From NCBI GenBank assembly GCA_016180645.1, contig JACPAV010000008.1, forward strand, positions 1 to 64,000: 64,000 bases of DNA. The letters are read 5' to 3'. This DNA comes from Nitrospirota bacterium. Lineage in GTDB: Bacteria > JACPQY01. The number at the start of each line of letters is the position of its first letter. Position 1 is the first letter of the stretch. Both the position numbers and the translations under genes were made by a program. Below the pieces are notes generated by a model. The model searched no databases. It was not told the origin of the DNA and saw nothing but the letters and a program-made list of their open reading frames with translations. This document shows positions 9,350 through 18,063 of this stretch, piece by piece.

Positions 9350-9392
9350 ACCCTCATTGAAAGGCACATCGGATGGGGGTAACGTTTCCTCC

Positions 9393-10082
9393 ATGGCCAA
9401 GAAAGCCGTGGTGCTGTTAAGCGGCGGTGTGGATTCGGCCACGACGCTCGCCGTGGCCAAGGGGAAAAACTACCTTCCCTACGCGCTGACGTTCGACTAC
9501 GGACAGCGCCACGCCGTGGAGATTGAAGCGGCCAGGAAGGTGGCGGCGGCGATGGGCGCGGTGGAACATCTCGTGGTGAAGTTCGATCTCAGGGGCATCG
9601 GCGGCTCGGCGCTCACGGCGGATATCCCCGTTCCGAAGAATCGCGACGACAAGACGATCCGCTCCGGCATCCCGGTCACCTACGTCCCCGCCCGGAATAC
9701 GATTTTTCTCTCCGTGGCTCTGGGCTGGGCGGAAACGCTCGGTGCGCGCGACATCTTTATCGGAGTCAATGCTCTGGACTACAGCGGCTACCCCGATTGC
9801 CGCGCGGAATTCGTCCGCCAGTTCGAAAGCCTCGCCGCCGTGGCCACGAAGGCCGGCGTAGAGGGGGCCATCTTTCGCGTCCATGCGCCGCTCATCGAGC
9901 TTTCCAAGGCTGAGATCATCCGCCGCGGAAGCGGGCTCGGCGTCGATTTCTCGCTCACTCACAGTTGCTACGACCCTGCCCCGACCGGCGCCGCCTGTGG
10001 GGCCTGCGACTCCTGCATCCTCCGGCGAAAGGGCTTCGAGGAAGCGGGCCTGCCGGATCCGGCGTGGGGATCACTCCGGTAG
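9393..10082 (+). CDS. queC: 7-cyano-7-deazaguanine (preQ0) synthase
   Basis: Converts 7-carboxy-7-deazaguanine to preQ0 with ATP and ammonia, for queuosine tRNA modification or 7-deazaguanine DNA. Starts [18 protein letters not shown], the PP-loop ATPase motif, and ends with the Cys cluster C..C..C in [14 protein letters not shown] that binds zinc. About 229 residues, normal for QueC. The ATG at 9393 is preferred over one 36 nt upstream because it begins exactly before the PP-loop strand. The TAG stop is the TAG of the R2 repeat edge GGTAGCC. Followed by queE after 78 nt. Confidence 0.95.
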   Translation: MAKKAVVLLSGGVDSATTLAVAKGKNYLPYALTFDYGQRHAVEIEAARKVAAAMGAVEHLVVKFDLRGIGGSALTADIPVPKNRDDKTIRSGIPVTYVPARNTIFLSVALGWAETLGARDIFIGVNALDYSGYPDCRAEFVRQFESLAAVATKAGVEGAIFRVHAPLIELSKAEIIRRGSGLGVDFSLTHSCYDPAPTGAACGACDSCILRRKGFEEAGLPDPAWGSLR

Positions 10083-10133
10083 CCGCAGGCTTTAGCCTGC
10101 GCTTGAAGACGCAGCCTAAAGACTGCGCCTACC
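10078..10133. repeat. dispersed palindromic repeat, family R2, between queC and queE
   Basis: GGTAGCCGCAGGC-ttta-GCCTGCG is followed by CGCAG(C)-ctaaag-(A)CTGCG and CCTACC. Two hairpins with the conserved GGTAG edge. Its first TAG is the in-frame stop of queC. Confidence 0.85.
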
Positions 10134-10160
10134 GAGGCAAGCGATGCAGGGGGTAGCGGG

Positions 10161-10907
10161 GTGAAAATCAGCGAGATCTTCGCCTCCATCCAGGGCGAAG
10201 GAAAACTGGCCGGCAAGCCGTCCGTCTTCGTTCGAACCAGCTTCTGCAACCTCCGCTGCCGGTGGTGCGACACCCCCTACACAAGCTGGGAGCCCGAATT
10301 CGTGACCCGTGACACGTCTCTCGTGCTCCAAGAGGTCCTGGACCTGTGCCGAACGAAGGGCATTCGCCACGCGGTCATCACCGGTGGAGAGCCCTTCCTC
10401 CAAGCCCACGATCTCGCCTCGATCAGTTCCGATCTAAGGCATGAGGGAATCCATGTAACCATCGAGACTAACGGTACTATATTCTATCCAGCTCAAGCCG
10501 ACTTGTTCTCAGTCAGTCCGAAGCTCCGCGGCTCCGTGCCCCAGCCGCCATCATCATCGAACGGCGATTCCGCACCCATCCATTGGCATGATCGTCTCCG
10601 GCTCAACGCGGATGCGCTTAAGATGTTTATCGCTCACGCAGGCGCAAATGGAGCTTCGACGCTCGAATTGACCAACCGGATCCAATTCAAGTTCGTGGTG
10701 GAGGCCGACCGTGATCTGGATGAAATCGATTTTCTCTCCCGCACACTTCCCATTGATCCGCGGCTTATCCTCCTGATGCCGCAGGTCACAACCCAACCCG
10801 ACATCGAGATCGCCTATACCCATGTCCGGCGCATGTGCGAACGTTCGGGGTACGGCTTCTCGCCGCGCCTGCACATCGAGAGATTCGGGAACGTCCGCGC
10901 CCACTGA
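10161..10907 (+). CDS. queE: 7-carboxy-7-deazaguanine synthase (radical SAM)
   Basis: Makes CDG from carboxytetrahydropterin with a 4Fe-4S cluster and SAM. The 248-residue protein starts MKISEIFASIQGEGKLAGKP (the QueE GEG substrate loop) followed by the cluster motif CNLRCRWCDTPYT near residue 31 and VITGGEPFL. The start is GTG at 10161 with GGGGGTAGCGGG just upstream; the same kind of G-rich leader precedes GTG in cheW and tal-pgi here. A neighbour of queC; queD and queF are not in the window. Confidence 0.95.
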   Translation: MKISEIFASIQGEGKLAGKPSVFVRTSFCNLRCRWCDTPYTSWEPEFVTRDTSLVLQEVLDLCRTKGIRHAVITGGEPFLQAHDLASISSDLRHEGIHVTIETNGTIFYPAQADLFSVSPKLRGSVPQPPSSSNGDSAPIHWHDRLRLNADALKMFIAHAGANGASTLELTNRIQFKFVVEADRDLDEIDFLSRTLPIDPRLILLMPQVTTQPDIEIAYTHVRRMCERSGYGFSPRLHIERFGNVRAH

Positions 10908-10919
10908 GAGACTGCTTTG

Positions 10920-10948
10920 TTGACTCATGAGGTAATCTTAAATACACT
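10920..10948 (+). promoter_or_regulatory. predicted sigma-70 promoter for the HemQ-type gene; mRNA probably leaderless
   Basis: TTGACT at 10920-10925 and TACACT at 10943-10948 with a 17-nt spacer. The expected transcription start, 6-7 nt downstream, falls on or next to the ATG at 10955. There is no Shine-Dalgarno sequence. Prediction only. Confidence 0.5.
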
Positions 10949-10954
10949 CCCCGA

Positions 10955-11695
10955 ATGACCGGCCCCGAATCCACGAAAGCACCCGCATCGCCCGAGACCA
11001 GGAGGCAGTACGTCAACTTCAGGTTCCTTCGGTTGGACCCCGCTTTTCGAAGGCTTCCGCCCGCCCAGCGCAAGAAGGGAAAGCAGGAGTTCCTCGGCGT
11101 GTGCGGCCGCTGGGACAAACGCATGATGGTCTATTCGTATTCCACGGTTGGGATTAGGGCCGATTGCGATCTCATGCTCTGGCGCATCTCCTATCGTCTG
11201 GAAGATTTCCAGGAGATGTCCTCTGAAATCTTTTCGACGGGCCTGGGGAAGTATCTGACTCCTTCGTACTCCTATCTGGCCATGACCAGCCGTTCAACCT
11301 ACGTCAAGGAACATTCCCATGAAGACGGCCACGCCAGCCGACTGGAAATCATTCCGGCACAATACAAATATCTCTTTGTTTATCCCTTCACCAAGACACC
11401 CGACTGGTATCTCCTGCCCTTCGAGGAACGGCAGAAAATGATGGACGCCCATTTCGCGTACGGCCACAAATACCCCTCCGTCAAGGTCAACACGACATAT
11501 TCGTTCGGGCTGGACGACCAGGAGTTCGTCGTCGCCTTCGAGACCAACAAACCGGGAGATTTCCTGGATCTCGTGATGGAAATGCGGGCCACCGCCGTTC
11601 GCAAGTACACCCTCAAAGACACGCCCATCTTCACGTGCGTCAAGGAGGAGCTTCCGACCATCGCGGACCTTCTGGACTCCGGCGCCCGCTCCTAG
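10955..11695 (+). CDS. hemQ: chlorite dismutase-fold heme protein, HemQ-like coproheme decarboxylase
   Basis: A 246-residue protein. YLFVYPFTKTPDWYLLPFEE carries the Tyr and Lys that HemQ enzymes use for coproheme decarboxylation, and the segment MMDAHFAYGHKYPSVKV supplies the expected proximal His, followed by YSFGLDDQEFVVAFET, a hallmark of the family. HemQ converts coproheme III to protoheme in the coproporphyrin-dependent route. The distal Gln of Firmicutes HemQ is not evident (Val at that place by my alignment), as in non-Firmicutes members. No other heme gene is nearby. A chlorite dismutase-like detoxifying role cannot be excluded. Confidence 0.8.
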   Translation: MTGPESTKAPASPETRRQYVNFRFLRLDPAFRRLPPAQRKKGKQEFLGVCGRWDKRMMVYSYSTVGIRADCDLMLWRISYRLEDFQEMSSEIFSTGLGKYLTPSYSYLAMTSRSTYVKEHSHEDGHASRLEIIPAQYKYLFVYPFTKTPDWYLLPFEERQKMMDAHFAYGHKYPSVKVNTTYSFGLDDQEFVVAFETNKPGDFLDLVMEMRATAVRKYTLKDTPIFTCVKEELPTIADLLDSGARS

Positions 11696-11730
11696 TATTC
11701 TCACACCGGCCCCGCGTCCGGGGTCGGCCG

Positions 11731-12486
11731 ATGCAAGAAGACATCACGCTCCTGCAACGCGGAACGACGGCGTTCCATCTCCGTCGCGGATGGGAGGATA
11801 TCGCCCAAGTCATCCCCCTTCCCGCCTTATGGAACCAGCATCGCGGAGAAGCACTGGCGTTTCCCGCGCAAAACGGGACCGTACGAGCCAAGCGTAAATG
11901 CCGCGGCGGCCTTCTCGCGCCCTTGCTTCCGGACCTTTATCCCCCATGGAGGGTCGATGCGCTGCTCGCCCGCTACTCGGAAGCCTACCGAAGAGGCTTG
12001 CCCTCGGCGCGGCTTGTGGGAGTGGTTTCAGAGCCGGCGGGTCCGCTCATCGTCCGCCTGGCCGTCATCACGGAGGAAATCGCGCCGGCCGAAACGCTCT
12101 CCCAGAGGCTCGCGTCGGGCCGTGCCTCCGAAAAAGACATGATCGCCCTCGGAGGGGAGGTCCGCTCGTTGCACCGCGCCGGATTCCTCCACGGCGACTT
12201 GAATACGATGAATGTGATCATGCCTTCCCAGGACCGCCCGACCCGACTCCTCGATCTCGACGACGCCCGGTATACCGCCGGCCCGGCTCCCTCCTCCGCC
12301 TCCGAAAAAGAAATCATCCGGCTCGCGCGCTCCATCGTGAAAGGGATGCACGCGTCGGACATTTCTTCCCCTGACCCTCTTGCGCGGAGCCTCTTCCGAG
12401 GCTATGCGGATGGCGCCGACGACCGGGTCGAAGCCCTTGCGAAGAAATTGGCCGCGACCGTTCGGTTCAGGCGGATCTTCTGGTAG
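11731..12486 (+). CDS. Kdo/lipopolysaccharide kinase-like protein
   Basis: A 251-residue protein kinase-like fold: the N-terminal lobe keeps a Lys-rich strand (VRAKRKCRGGLLAPLL) and the C-terminal lobe has the catalytic loop HRAGFLHGDLNTMNVIM and the metal-binding LLDLDDARY, matching the KdkA/WaaP family, which phosphorylates Kdo or heptose in the lipid A core at the inner membrane. The ATG at 11731 is chosen because an earlier in-frame start would overlap the HemQ-type gene by 60 nt. It implies an LPS-bearing outer membrane. The exact sugar acceptor cannot be told. Confidence 0.78.
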   Translation: MQEDITLLQRGTTAFHLRRGWEDIAQVIPLPALWNQHRGEALAFPAQNGTVRAKRKCRGGLLAPLLPDLYPPWRVDALLARYSEAYRRGLPSARLVGVVSEPAGPLIVRLAVITEEIAPAETLSQRLASGRASEKDMIALGGEVRSLHRAGFLHGDLNTMNVIMPSQDRPTRLLDLDDARYTAGPAPSSASEKEIIRLARSIVKGMHASDISSPDPLARSLFRGYADGADDRVEALAKKLAATVRFRRIFW

Positions 12487-12490
12487 GACG

Positions 12491-12510
12491 CCGCCCCCCC
12501 CCTTCGGGGG
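12491..12510. terminator. possible hairpin with TTCG loop after the Kdo-kinase gene
   Basis: A run of nine C followed by TTCGGGGG can fold as a CCCC-TTCG-GGGG hairpin with an ultrastable UUCG loop, directly after the stop at 12484-12486. There is no T-run, so termination is uncertain. Confidence 0.3.
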
Positions 12511-12601
12511 AAGGCCGCTCCGGCCGGGATGCGGCGCCGACGGCTCCGGTTCATTGAAGCATTGAGCACGGAAGGCGTTTGTGGTACGGGTACAGACAGC
12601 C

Positions 12602-13369
12602 ATGTGGACACGCACGTTCCTCGTAATTCTGTGCCTGCTCACCCTCCCCCCGGCGTTCGCCGAAGAGCTTACCGTCGATCACATCGTCGAGCGAGCCAAG
12701 CAGAATGAATTTCCGGACAACATGAGCGCCACGATCAAGATGGTTCTCCGGGACAAGGAAGGCAACGAACGACTGCGCGAGTTCCAGATCAAGCGGCGGG
12801 GTCAAGGCGATGACGGCGATGCCGTGATCCGCTTTGTGGCCCCGCCCGAGGTCGAAGGCACCGCTTTTCTCATGAAGAAGGAGAAAGACAAGGACGCCGA
12901 GATCTACATGTTCATTCCCGAGTTGAAACGTACCCGGCGCATCGCCGGTGCCGAGAGCAATCGAAGTTTCGTGGGGAGCGACTTTTCCTATTCCGACATT
13001 CAACTCTCGCATTTTTCAAAGGGAACACATCGGAACCTCAGGTCGGAGGCCATCGATGGCGCCGACTGCCACGTGGTTGAATCTTCCATTCCGAAAACAG
13101 AGGACGAGCCCTACGACCGGATCGTCGCGTGGATCCGGAAGGACAATTTCCTCCCGGTCCAGGTTCTTTTCTACAGCGGTTCCGATCAGCCGAAGAAAAA
13201 GTTCACCATCCAGAAGTTTGAGAAGCAGGGGCAGACGCTGGTGGTCACCGATAGCACCATGCAAACGGTGCAGAAGGGACACACCACCCAGATGCAACTG
13301 CGCGATCTGAAGCTGGGCGCCCCTCTCAAGGATTCCGAGTTCACCCTGCGCGCGCTTGAGCGCGGGTAA
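12602..13369 (+). CDS. LolA-like outer membrane lipoprotein-sorting family protein
   Basis: A 255-residue periplasmic protein with signal peptide MWTRTFLVILCLLTLPPAFA cut before EELTVD. It contains the motifs of the LolA-like family found beside RND exporters and outer-membrane barrels: IVERAKQNEFPDNMSATIKM, IRFVAPPEVEGTAFLM, EIYMFIPELKRTRRIAG and the phrase SFVGSDFSYSDIQ. The ATG at 12602 is preferred to an upstream GTG because it gives a clean signal peptide. Its stop overlaps the next gene as TAATG, so the two probably work together in lipid or lipoprotein handling in the envelope; the usual RND permease is absent here. Confidence 0.8.
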   Translation: MWTRTFLVILCLLTLPPAFAEELTVDHIVERAKQNEFPDNMSATIKMVLRDKEGNERLREFQIKRRGQGDDGDAVIRFVAPPEVEGTAFLMKKEKDKDAEIYMFIPELKRTRRIAGAESNRSFVGSDFSYSDIQLSHFSKGTHRNLRSEAIDGADCHVVESSIPKTEDEPYDRIVAWIRKDNFLPVQVLFYSGSDQPKKKFTIQKFEKQGQTLVVTDSTMQTVQKGHTTQMQLRDLKLGAPLKDSEFTLRALERG

Positions 13370-14931
13370 TGATCTCCGCGGAGCCTAAAGGCTCCGCAAC
13401 GCAATTGGGAAACCGTCATCGACCCTTCCAGGCATCACACGCAGCCATCGGTTTCCGGCCGGCCGGCTTCCTGTTCATGGCCGTCCTCGGTTCGCTCGCG
13501 CTTCCCGTTACTGGAAGCGCCGTGGAGGCCCGGCTGAAAGGCTACGCGAAAACCGCACTATCGAGAGATCTTCGCGACGATTCCCCACGGGAGGACTACT
13601 CCCAGAACGCCGCAAAAGTCTTCGCCGAGGCGAAGCTCAATGCGGGCGAATCGTCCTCCCTCGTCCTTTCGGGGAAGCTGCGATACGACGTCTTTCTCTC
13701 GCGCCGGCTGGATCCCAAGACCGAAGGCGCGGTCGAGGCCGGCCTCCACGAGTTGTATGGCGACTTCTCCCGCGGCGACCTGGATGCGCGCATCGGCTAC
13801 CAGACGATGACCTGGGCCGAGAACCTTTTGCTCAGCCCCATCGACACGTTGAATCCGCCCGACATCCGCACCCTTCTCGATCCGGATTCCGACGAACTCA
13901 AGCTTCCGCTCCTAGCGGCGAAACTCCAATACTACCCTCTGCCGGACCTCAAGCTTGAAGGGGTCTGGATCCCTTTTTTCCGCGAGGCTGGATTCGATCT
14001 CTTTGCGCGCGATCAGGCGATGCTGAAACACGAAACCATCACCGTCGAGGCACCCGGGGAGCTGTTGATCCTGGGCGACGACCCCCAGTCGATCTTCCGC
14101 GACCCCCAGCTGCAGCACCGCGCCAACAGCGTCTTCAAGGCCACCGACTTTCCGGAGGACGATCTTTCCGCAAGCGAGCTGGGCGCACGGGCGACCTTCT
14201 CGCTCGATCCTCTGAGCGCCGCCGCGTCCTACTTCTACACGCACGACGATCTCCCCGCCGTGGATGCGAATCCGGCCCTGGTCCGGTTCATCAAGGACGC
14301 CTTCATCAGCCAGACCGAACTCCTTCAGATCACCCAGATGGAGGACCCCTTCCGGATGACTTTTCCCCGCCACCATGAAGCGGGGATCTCGCTCAATGCC
14401 ACCCTCCTCGACACCAACCTCGGGATGGACACGCTATACACCAGCCGGAGAGCCGTGTATGACCGGGACCTTGCACGATTCGATCGCGCGGATTTCACGT
14501 TCGGAGTGGGCGGCGATCGCGTGCTCTTCAGCAATCACGTGATGATCGGTCTGGAAGCCCTGGGCGTCTGGTTCCCCGACCTCCCGAAACAGAAACTGTC
14601 CGGCGCCGACCTGGTCCCCGTGGACCTTCTCCTGATCCGAAACCCCCTCTACACCGTGATCGGGTTGGCGCGCCTCATGCTTCTCGACGAGGACCTCACG
14701 ATCGAGGCGCGCGCTCTGGCGCTGCCCTCCTTCGGCGAGTCGCTTTGGACGCCGAGGTGCGAGTATACCTTCTCCGACCAGTGGAAGGCTTTTGCCGCTG
14801 CCACCTATTTCGTCGGAAAACCGGGAAAGCTCCTGGGGGTGGGCGAGAACGACCCCCTCCCCGATCTCCACCCCATCGGGTATCTGAAGGAAAATTCCAA
14901 TCTGATCCTCGGACTCAAGTACCTTTTCTGA
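13369..14931 (+). CDS. outer-membrane beta-barrel protein, DUF1302-like
   Basis: 520 residues with a late signal peptide (AGFLFMAVLGSLALPVTGSA, about residues 31-50), then alternating amphipathic strands, many aromatic girdle residues and a C-terminal ...LILGLKYLF ending in Phe, as in outer-membrane barrels. The segment LDARIGYQTMTWAENLLLSPIDTLN resembles the plug-proximal region of DUF1302-type proteins that pair with LolA-like proteins. The first 15 codons come from a hairpin (13378-13397), so the true start may be further in, e.g. the ATG at 13477. The substrate is unknown. Overlaps the LolA-like gene by one base. Confidence 0.7.
   Translation: MISAEPKGSATQLGNRHRPFQASHAAIGFRPAGFLFMAVLGSLALPVTGSAVEARLKGYAKTALSRDLRDDSPREDYSQNAAKVFAEAKLNAGESSSLVLSGKLRYDVFLSRRLDPKTEGAVEAGLHELYGDFSRGDLDARIGYQTMTWAENLLLSPIDTLNPPDIRTLLDPDSDELKLPLLAAKLQYYPLPDLKLEGVWIPFFREAGFDLFARDQAMLKHETITVEAPGELLILGDDPQSIFRDPQLQHRANSVFKATDFPEDDLSASELGARATFSLDPLSAAASYFYTHDDLPAVDANPALVRFIKDAFISQTELLQITQMEDPFRMTFPRHHEAGISLNATLLDTNLGMDTLYTSRRAVYDRDLARFDRADFTFGVGGDRVLFSNHVMIGLEALGVWFPDLPKQKLSGADLVPVDLLLIRNPLYTVIGLARLMLLDEDLTIEARALALPSFGESLWTPRCEYTFSDQWKAFAAATYFVGKPGKLLGVGENDPLPDLHPIGYLKENSNLILGLKYLF
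13378..13397. repeat. hairpin GCGGAGCC-taaa-GGCTCCGC, half of an R-type repeat
   Basis: Perfect 8-bp stem with the taaa loop seen in R1 and R2 copies, but without the GTAG edge. It lies at the 5' end of the barrel gene and is read in frame as part of its first residues. Confidence 0.5.
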
Positions 14932-14972
14932 ACCTGACACTTTGAGGCGGCCGCCTCTTGTCGTCAGGTTCA
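14929..14972. terminator. nested palindrome, probable bidirectional terminator
   Basis: The outer arms TGAACCTGAC (14929-14938) and GTCAGGTTCA (14963-14972) are exact complements and enclose the inner palindrome GAGGCGGCCGCCTC (14944-14957). It sits between the converging barrel gene and the signalling operon, and its first three bases are the TGA stop of the barrel gene. Confidence 0.6.
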
Positions 14973-15001
14973 CAGAAGATCGAGGCGTGAGTAGAGGTTT
15001 C

Positions 15002-15259
15002 CTACATCCGCAATTCTTCGAGACGCTCCGCGAAACGGTCGAGATTGCGTCGCAGGCGGGTTTCCACGTCGTGCCCGAGGTCGATCAGGTTGTCCGCGAG
15101 GCGGACTCCGCGGGAGAGAATATCGATGGCCACGTGGATGGGCTCTGGAAGCAGATCCGCGGCTGCGCGGTCCCAGGAGAAACCGACCTCGCGTCCGAGC
15201 GCCCGGTCCTTGACGCGGCGCGAACCGGCGGATGGTTTTCGCTTTACCCCTTTATTCAT
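15002..15259 (-). CDS. small hypothetical protein at the end of the signalling operon
   Basis: An 85-residue, Arg-rich, probably helical protein with no family I recognise. It lies 33 nt after the diguanylate cyclase gene on the same strand, and its ATG is preceded by GGGGGGAAGGGG, an adequate ribosome-binding site. The C-terminal half (ADNLIDLGHDVETRLRRN) looks amphipathic. It could be a product of the operon or a chance frame; no signal peptide or membrane segment. Confidence 0.45.
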   Translation of the reverse strand: MNKGVKRKPSAGSRRVKDRALGREVGFSWDRAAADLLPEPIHVAIDILSRGVRLADNLIDLGHDVETRLRRNLDRFAERLEELRM

Positions 15260-15292
15260 CCCCTTCCCCCCTTTCGAACGGTCTACTCCATC

Positions 15293-16168
15293 TTACGCCG
15301 CCTTCTTCACTCTGTACATGGCCGCATCGGCCGCCCGGCAGAGGGACTCCTGGTCGTACGCGTCCACCCAGAAGACCGCCGTGCCGATGGAGGCGGACAC
15401 GGGGATCCACTGGCCCTCCGGCGACCGAACGGAGCGGTCCCGCCCGATCATCCATCTGAATCGCTGCGCGTATTGGTCGGCTCCGGGCCTCCGCGTTTCC
15501 ACGAGAATGACGGCAAACTCGTCTCCTCCGATGCGCGAGGGAAAATCGGCTCTCCTGCACGTCGCCTTCACGGCCTTCGCCACGGCCTGGATGTATCGAT
15601 CCCCCGTGACGTGCCCAAACGTATCGTTGATCTGCTTCATGCCGTCCGCATCCACATAGGCGAGCGCCAGCGGCCGCCGGTACCGCCTGGAGCGTGCCAC
15701 CTCCAGGGTCAGCGTTCGCCCAAATGCCCCTCGATTCCACAATCCCGTGAGCGGATCCATTTCAGAGGCGCGCCGCACTTCGTCCAGTTCCGCTTTCTCC
15801 CGCGCCGCCGCCATCACCCTTGCCGCGAGCTCCCTCGGATCGAACGGCTTGCTGACGTAGTCCACCGCCCCGCTCCCCAGTCCCTTGAGCCGGTTCTCCG
15901 TGGACGACAAAGCGGAGAGAAAGATCACCCTCGGATGGTCGGGAGTCGCCAGGATCTGCCGAAGCACCGTGTACCCATCCACATCGGGCAGCATGACGTC
16001 CAGCACAATGACGTCGAACTTGCCGTTTCGAATTTGTTCAAGCGCCGATCGGCCGTCTCTTGCCTCCCCCACCATCCAGCCCGACCCCTTGAGGCGTGTC
16101 ACCACCGTCTGGAGGACGTCCGGATCATCGTCCACCACGAGGACCTTCCCGGACTGAACGTTTTTCAC
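15293..16168 (-). CDS. response regulator with GGDEF output (diguanylate cyclase)
   Basis: 291 residues. Receiver at about 8-120: acidic DDD, phospho-acceptor in VIVLDVMLPDVDGY, Lys in SKPFDP. GGDEF domain about 135-285 with DPLTGLWNRGAF, an intact active site RIGGDEFAV and an RxxD inhibition site (RRAD) five residues upstream, so it should make cyclic di-GMP under phosphorylation control and be product-inhibited. Its ATG overlaps the stop of the upstream kinase by 4 nt, making that kinase the likely phosphodonor. Confidence 0.93.
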   Translation of the reverse strand: MKNVQSGKVLVVDDDPDVLQTVVTRLKGSGWMVGEARDGRSALEQIRNGKFDVIVLDVMLPDVDGYTVLRQILATPDHPRVIFLSALSSTENRLKGLGSGAVDYVSKPFDPRELAARVMAAAREKAELDEVRRASEMDPLTGLWNRGAFGRTLTLEVARSRRYRRPLALAYVDADGMKQINDTFGHVTGDRYIQAVAKAVKATCRRADFPSRIGGDEFAVILVETRRPGADQYAQRFRWMIGRDRSVRSPEGQWIPVSASIGTAVFWVDAYDQESLCRAADAAMYRVKKAA

Positions 16169-18063
16169 GTTCGTGCCTCCCCTGCCGCAACCGCTTCGAC
16201 CCGGGGATCGGACCCCACGAGAGGCAGGACCAGCGCAAACCTCGCCCCTCCGATCTCATCCGACAAGTTCTCAGCCCACACCTTTCCCCCTTGGGCCTCC
16301 ACGATCGCCCGGACGATGGACAGCCCCAAACCCGTGTGGGCTTTTTCTCCCGCTCCCTTCACCACGCCGAAGCGGTCGAAAATGCGGTCCATCGCATCCA
16401 TCGGGATGCCCGGCCCATCGTCCTCCACGGCCAAGTGCGCCTCCTGCCCCACACTCTCCAGCCGTACCGTGACGCGACTTCGGGCGAATCGAATCGCGTT
16501 GTCCACGAGATTCGACACGACCTGCGCCATGCGGTCCGGATCGATTTCCGATACGACCGAGGCATCGGGCAGGCGCAAATCCAGCGCCATCCCCGACTTT
16601 CCGACGAGCGATTGCAGGTCTTCCACGGCCAGTCGCACGGAATCCCGCAGATCCGTCCTCCGCCGGCGGAATTCCATCCGGCCCGCATCCATCTTGGAAA
16701 GGTCCAGAAGATTGTCAATCAACCGGGCCAGCCGCTTGGAGTTCCGCAGGGCGACCTTGAGCGCGCTCTTCTGCTCCTCGCTCACCGGACCCAGGAACCC
16801 ATCGAGAAGGTTCTCCGTAGATCCCTTGATGGCCGTCATCGGCGTCCGGAGTTCGTGCGAAACGGTGGATACAAACTCATCCTTGAGCCGGTCCACTTCC
16901 TGGAGCCGATCGTTGGCCGACCTCAGGTTCGCTCGAGCCCCATCCAGGTCCTCGATCAGGGACAGGAGGACATGCCGCACATCCTCCGCATCTTTGAGCC
17001 GCATCGCCCAGGATTCGGCGCCGTTGCCCGGCGCCTGCGGCTTCGCCAACACCATGGCCTGAGACTCGCCCTCGAGAAACCCGACGCCGCTGATCGTGAT
17101 GTGCAGCGGCGGATGCAGCCCCGAGTTGCCCGGCCAATGGATTTCCATGTCTTCCGTTCCCCCGGCTTTCGCCACAAAGGCAATCCGCTCACGAATCCTC
17201 GGCATGGCCGGGAAATCCGATGGGAAAGCCGAGGGGAGATCCCCGATGGAGCTTCCGGAGTTCGGAACGGCAAAGAAGGATATCCACGCCCGATTGCACG
17301 TGATCCGCCCCTCTGATGCGGAGGCCAGGAGCATCGCCGAAGGCAATTCGTCGAAGACCTTCTCGTAGAAGTGGCGCAGGGGGCGTTCCAAGGCCAGATG
17401 GATCCGATCCATCAAACGTTTCAGATGAACCGGTTTCTCCAGCACGAAATCCGCGCCACCGGGGTTGACGCCGGGAGATCCCGTCAGGACCCCCACGGGA
17501 CATCCGAAATCCAGGCAGAGTTTCCCGACCCACCCCGGGTCCGTCCGTCCCTCAAACACCGTTTCCGTGAGAACCACATCGAAACGTTCCCCCTCCGGAT
17601 CCGGAAGCTCCTCCGGGCGCCTGATCTTCATGACTTCGAACCCGTTTGATTCGAGGAGGATTTCCACCAGGGACGCAAGATCCGCATCCGGCTCCACGTG
17701 GAGCGCCCGCCGCCGGGGCAGCGTGGCCAACGCCTCGTCCACCGAGGCGTGCGCCGGCAGGATGTGGTCCATCTGCATGGCCGCGATCAGCTTCCGCAGG
17801 TGGCCCGGTCCCGCCACGAGTTTGAAATGATGAACGTGCGTTCCCCATTGCGAACGGTGCGCCTTCTTCAGCTCCAGGAGCAGCCCGACCACGTCCCAGT
17901 CGATGCTCCTGAGGGCGGAGAGATCCAGGATGATGAATTTCGATTCCTTGACCGCCGCGTGGAGCTGGGCGCGCACTTCGGTTCCGGCCATGAGATCCGT
18001 ATCGGTCGCCGGCGTGACGACCATGGCGCGATCCCGCTTCTCCACCGCGATGCCCGCCGTCAT
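16165..18063 (-). CDS. hybrid sensor: STAS, degenerate receiver, PAS-like, histidine kinase
   Basis: 632 residues, no membrane segment. An N-terminal STAS-like domain (about 1-110, FIILDLSALRSIDWDVVGLL) is followed by a receiver fold (about 115-225) in which the phospho-acceptor Asp is replaced by Glu (FDVVLTETVFEG) while the Lys remains (VLEKPVHL); then a PAS-like domain, HisKA with FVSTVSHELRTPMTAIKGS, and HATPase with NLVDNAIRF, DDGPGIP and HTGLGLSIV. The kinase core looks active. The STAS plus pseudo-receiver input suggests regulation by partner proteins rather than by a ligand outside the cell. Coupled by ATGA overlaps to both neighbours. Confidence 0.9.
   Translation of the reverse strand: MTAGIAVEKRDRAMVVTPATDTDLMAGTEVRAQLHAAVKESKFIILDLSALRSIDWDVVGLLLELKKAHRSQWGTHVHHFKLVAGPGHLRKLIAAMQMDHILPAHASVDEALATLPRRRALHVEPDADLASLVEILLESNGFEVMKIRRPEELPDPEGERFDVVLTETVFEGRTDPGWVGKLCLDFGCPVGVLTGSPGVNPGGADFVLEKPVHLKRLMDRIHLALERPLRHFYEKVFDELPSAMLLASASEGRITCNRAWISFFAVPNSGSSIGDLPSAFPSDFPAMPRIRERIAFVAKAGGTEDMEIHWPGNSGLHPPLHITISGVGFLEGESQAMVLAKPQAPGNGAESWAMRLKDAEDVRHVLLSLIEDLDGARANLRSANDRLQEVDRLKDEFVSTVSHELRTPMTAIKGSTENLLDGFLGPVSEEQKSALKVALRNSKRLARLIDNLLDLSKMDAGRMEFRRRRTDLRDSVRLAVEDLQSLVGKSGMALDLRLPDASVVSEIDPDRMAQVVSNLVDNAIRFARSRVTVRLESVGQEAHLAVEDDGPGIPMDAMDRIFDRFGVVKGAGEKAHTGLGLSIVRAIVEAQGGKVWAENLSDEIGGARFALVLPLVGSDPRVEAVAAGEART

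Noticed and set aside
9113-9392. preQ1-type riboswitch before queC
   Set aside because: The gap is filled by the heptamer element; I found no preQ1 aptamer pattern next to the start.
14942-17062. 706-codon plus-strand frame over the signalling operon
   Set aside because: Lies opposite the GGDEF and kinase genes, has no recognisable domain and a composition rich in Arg, Pro and Ser expected of an antisense frame.
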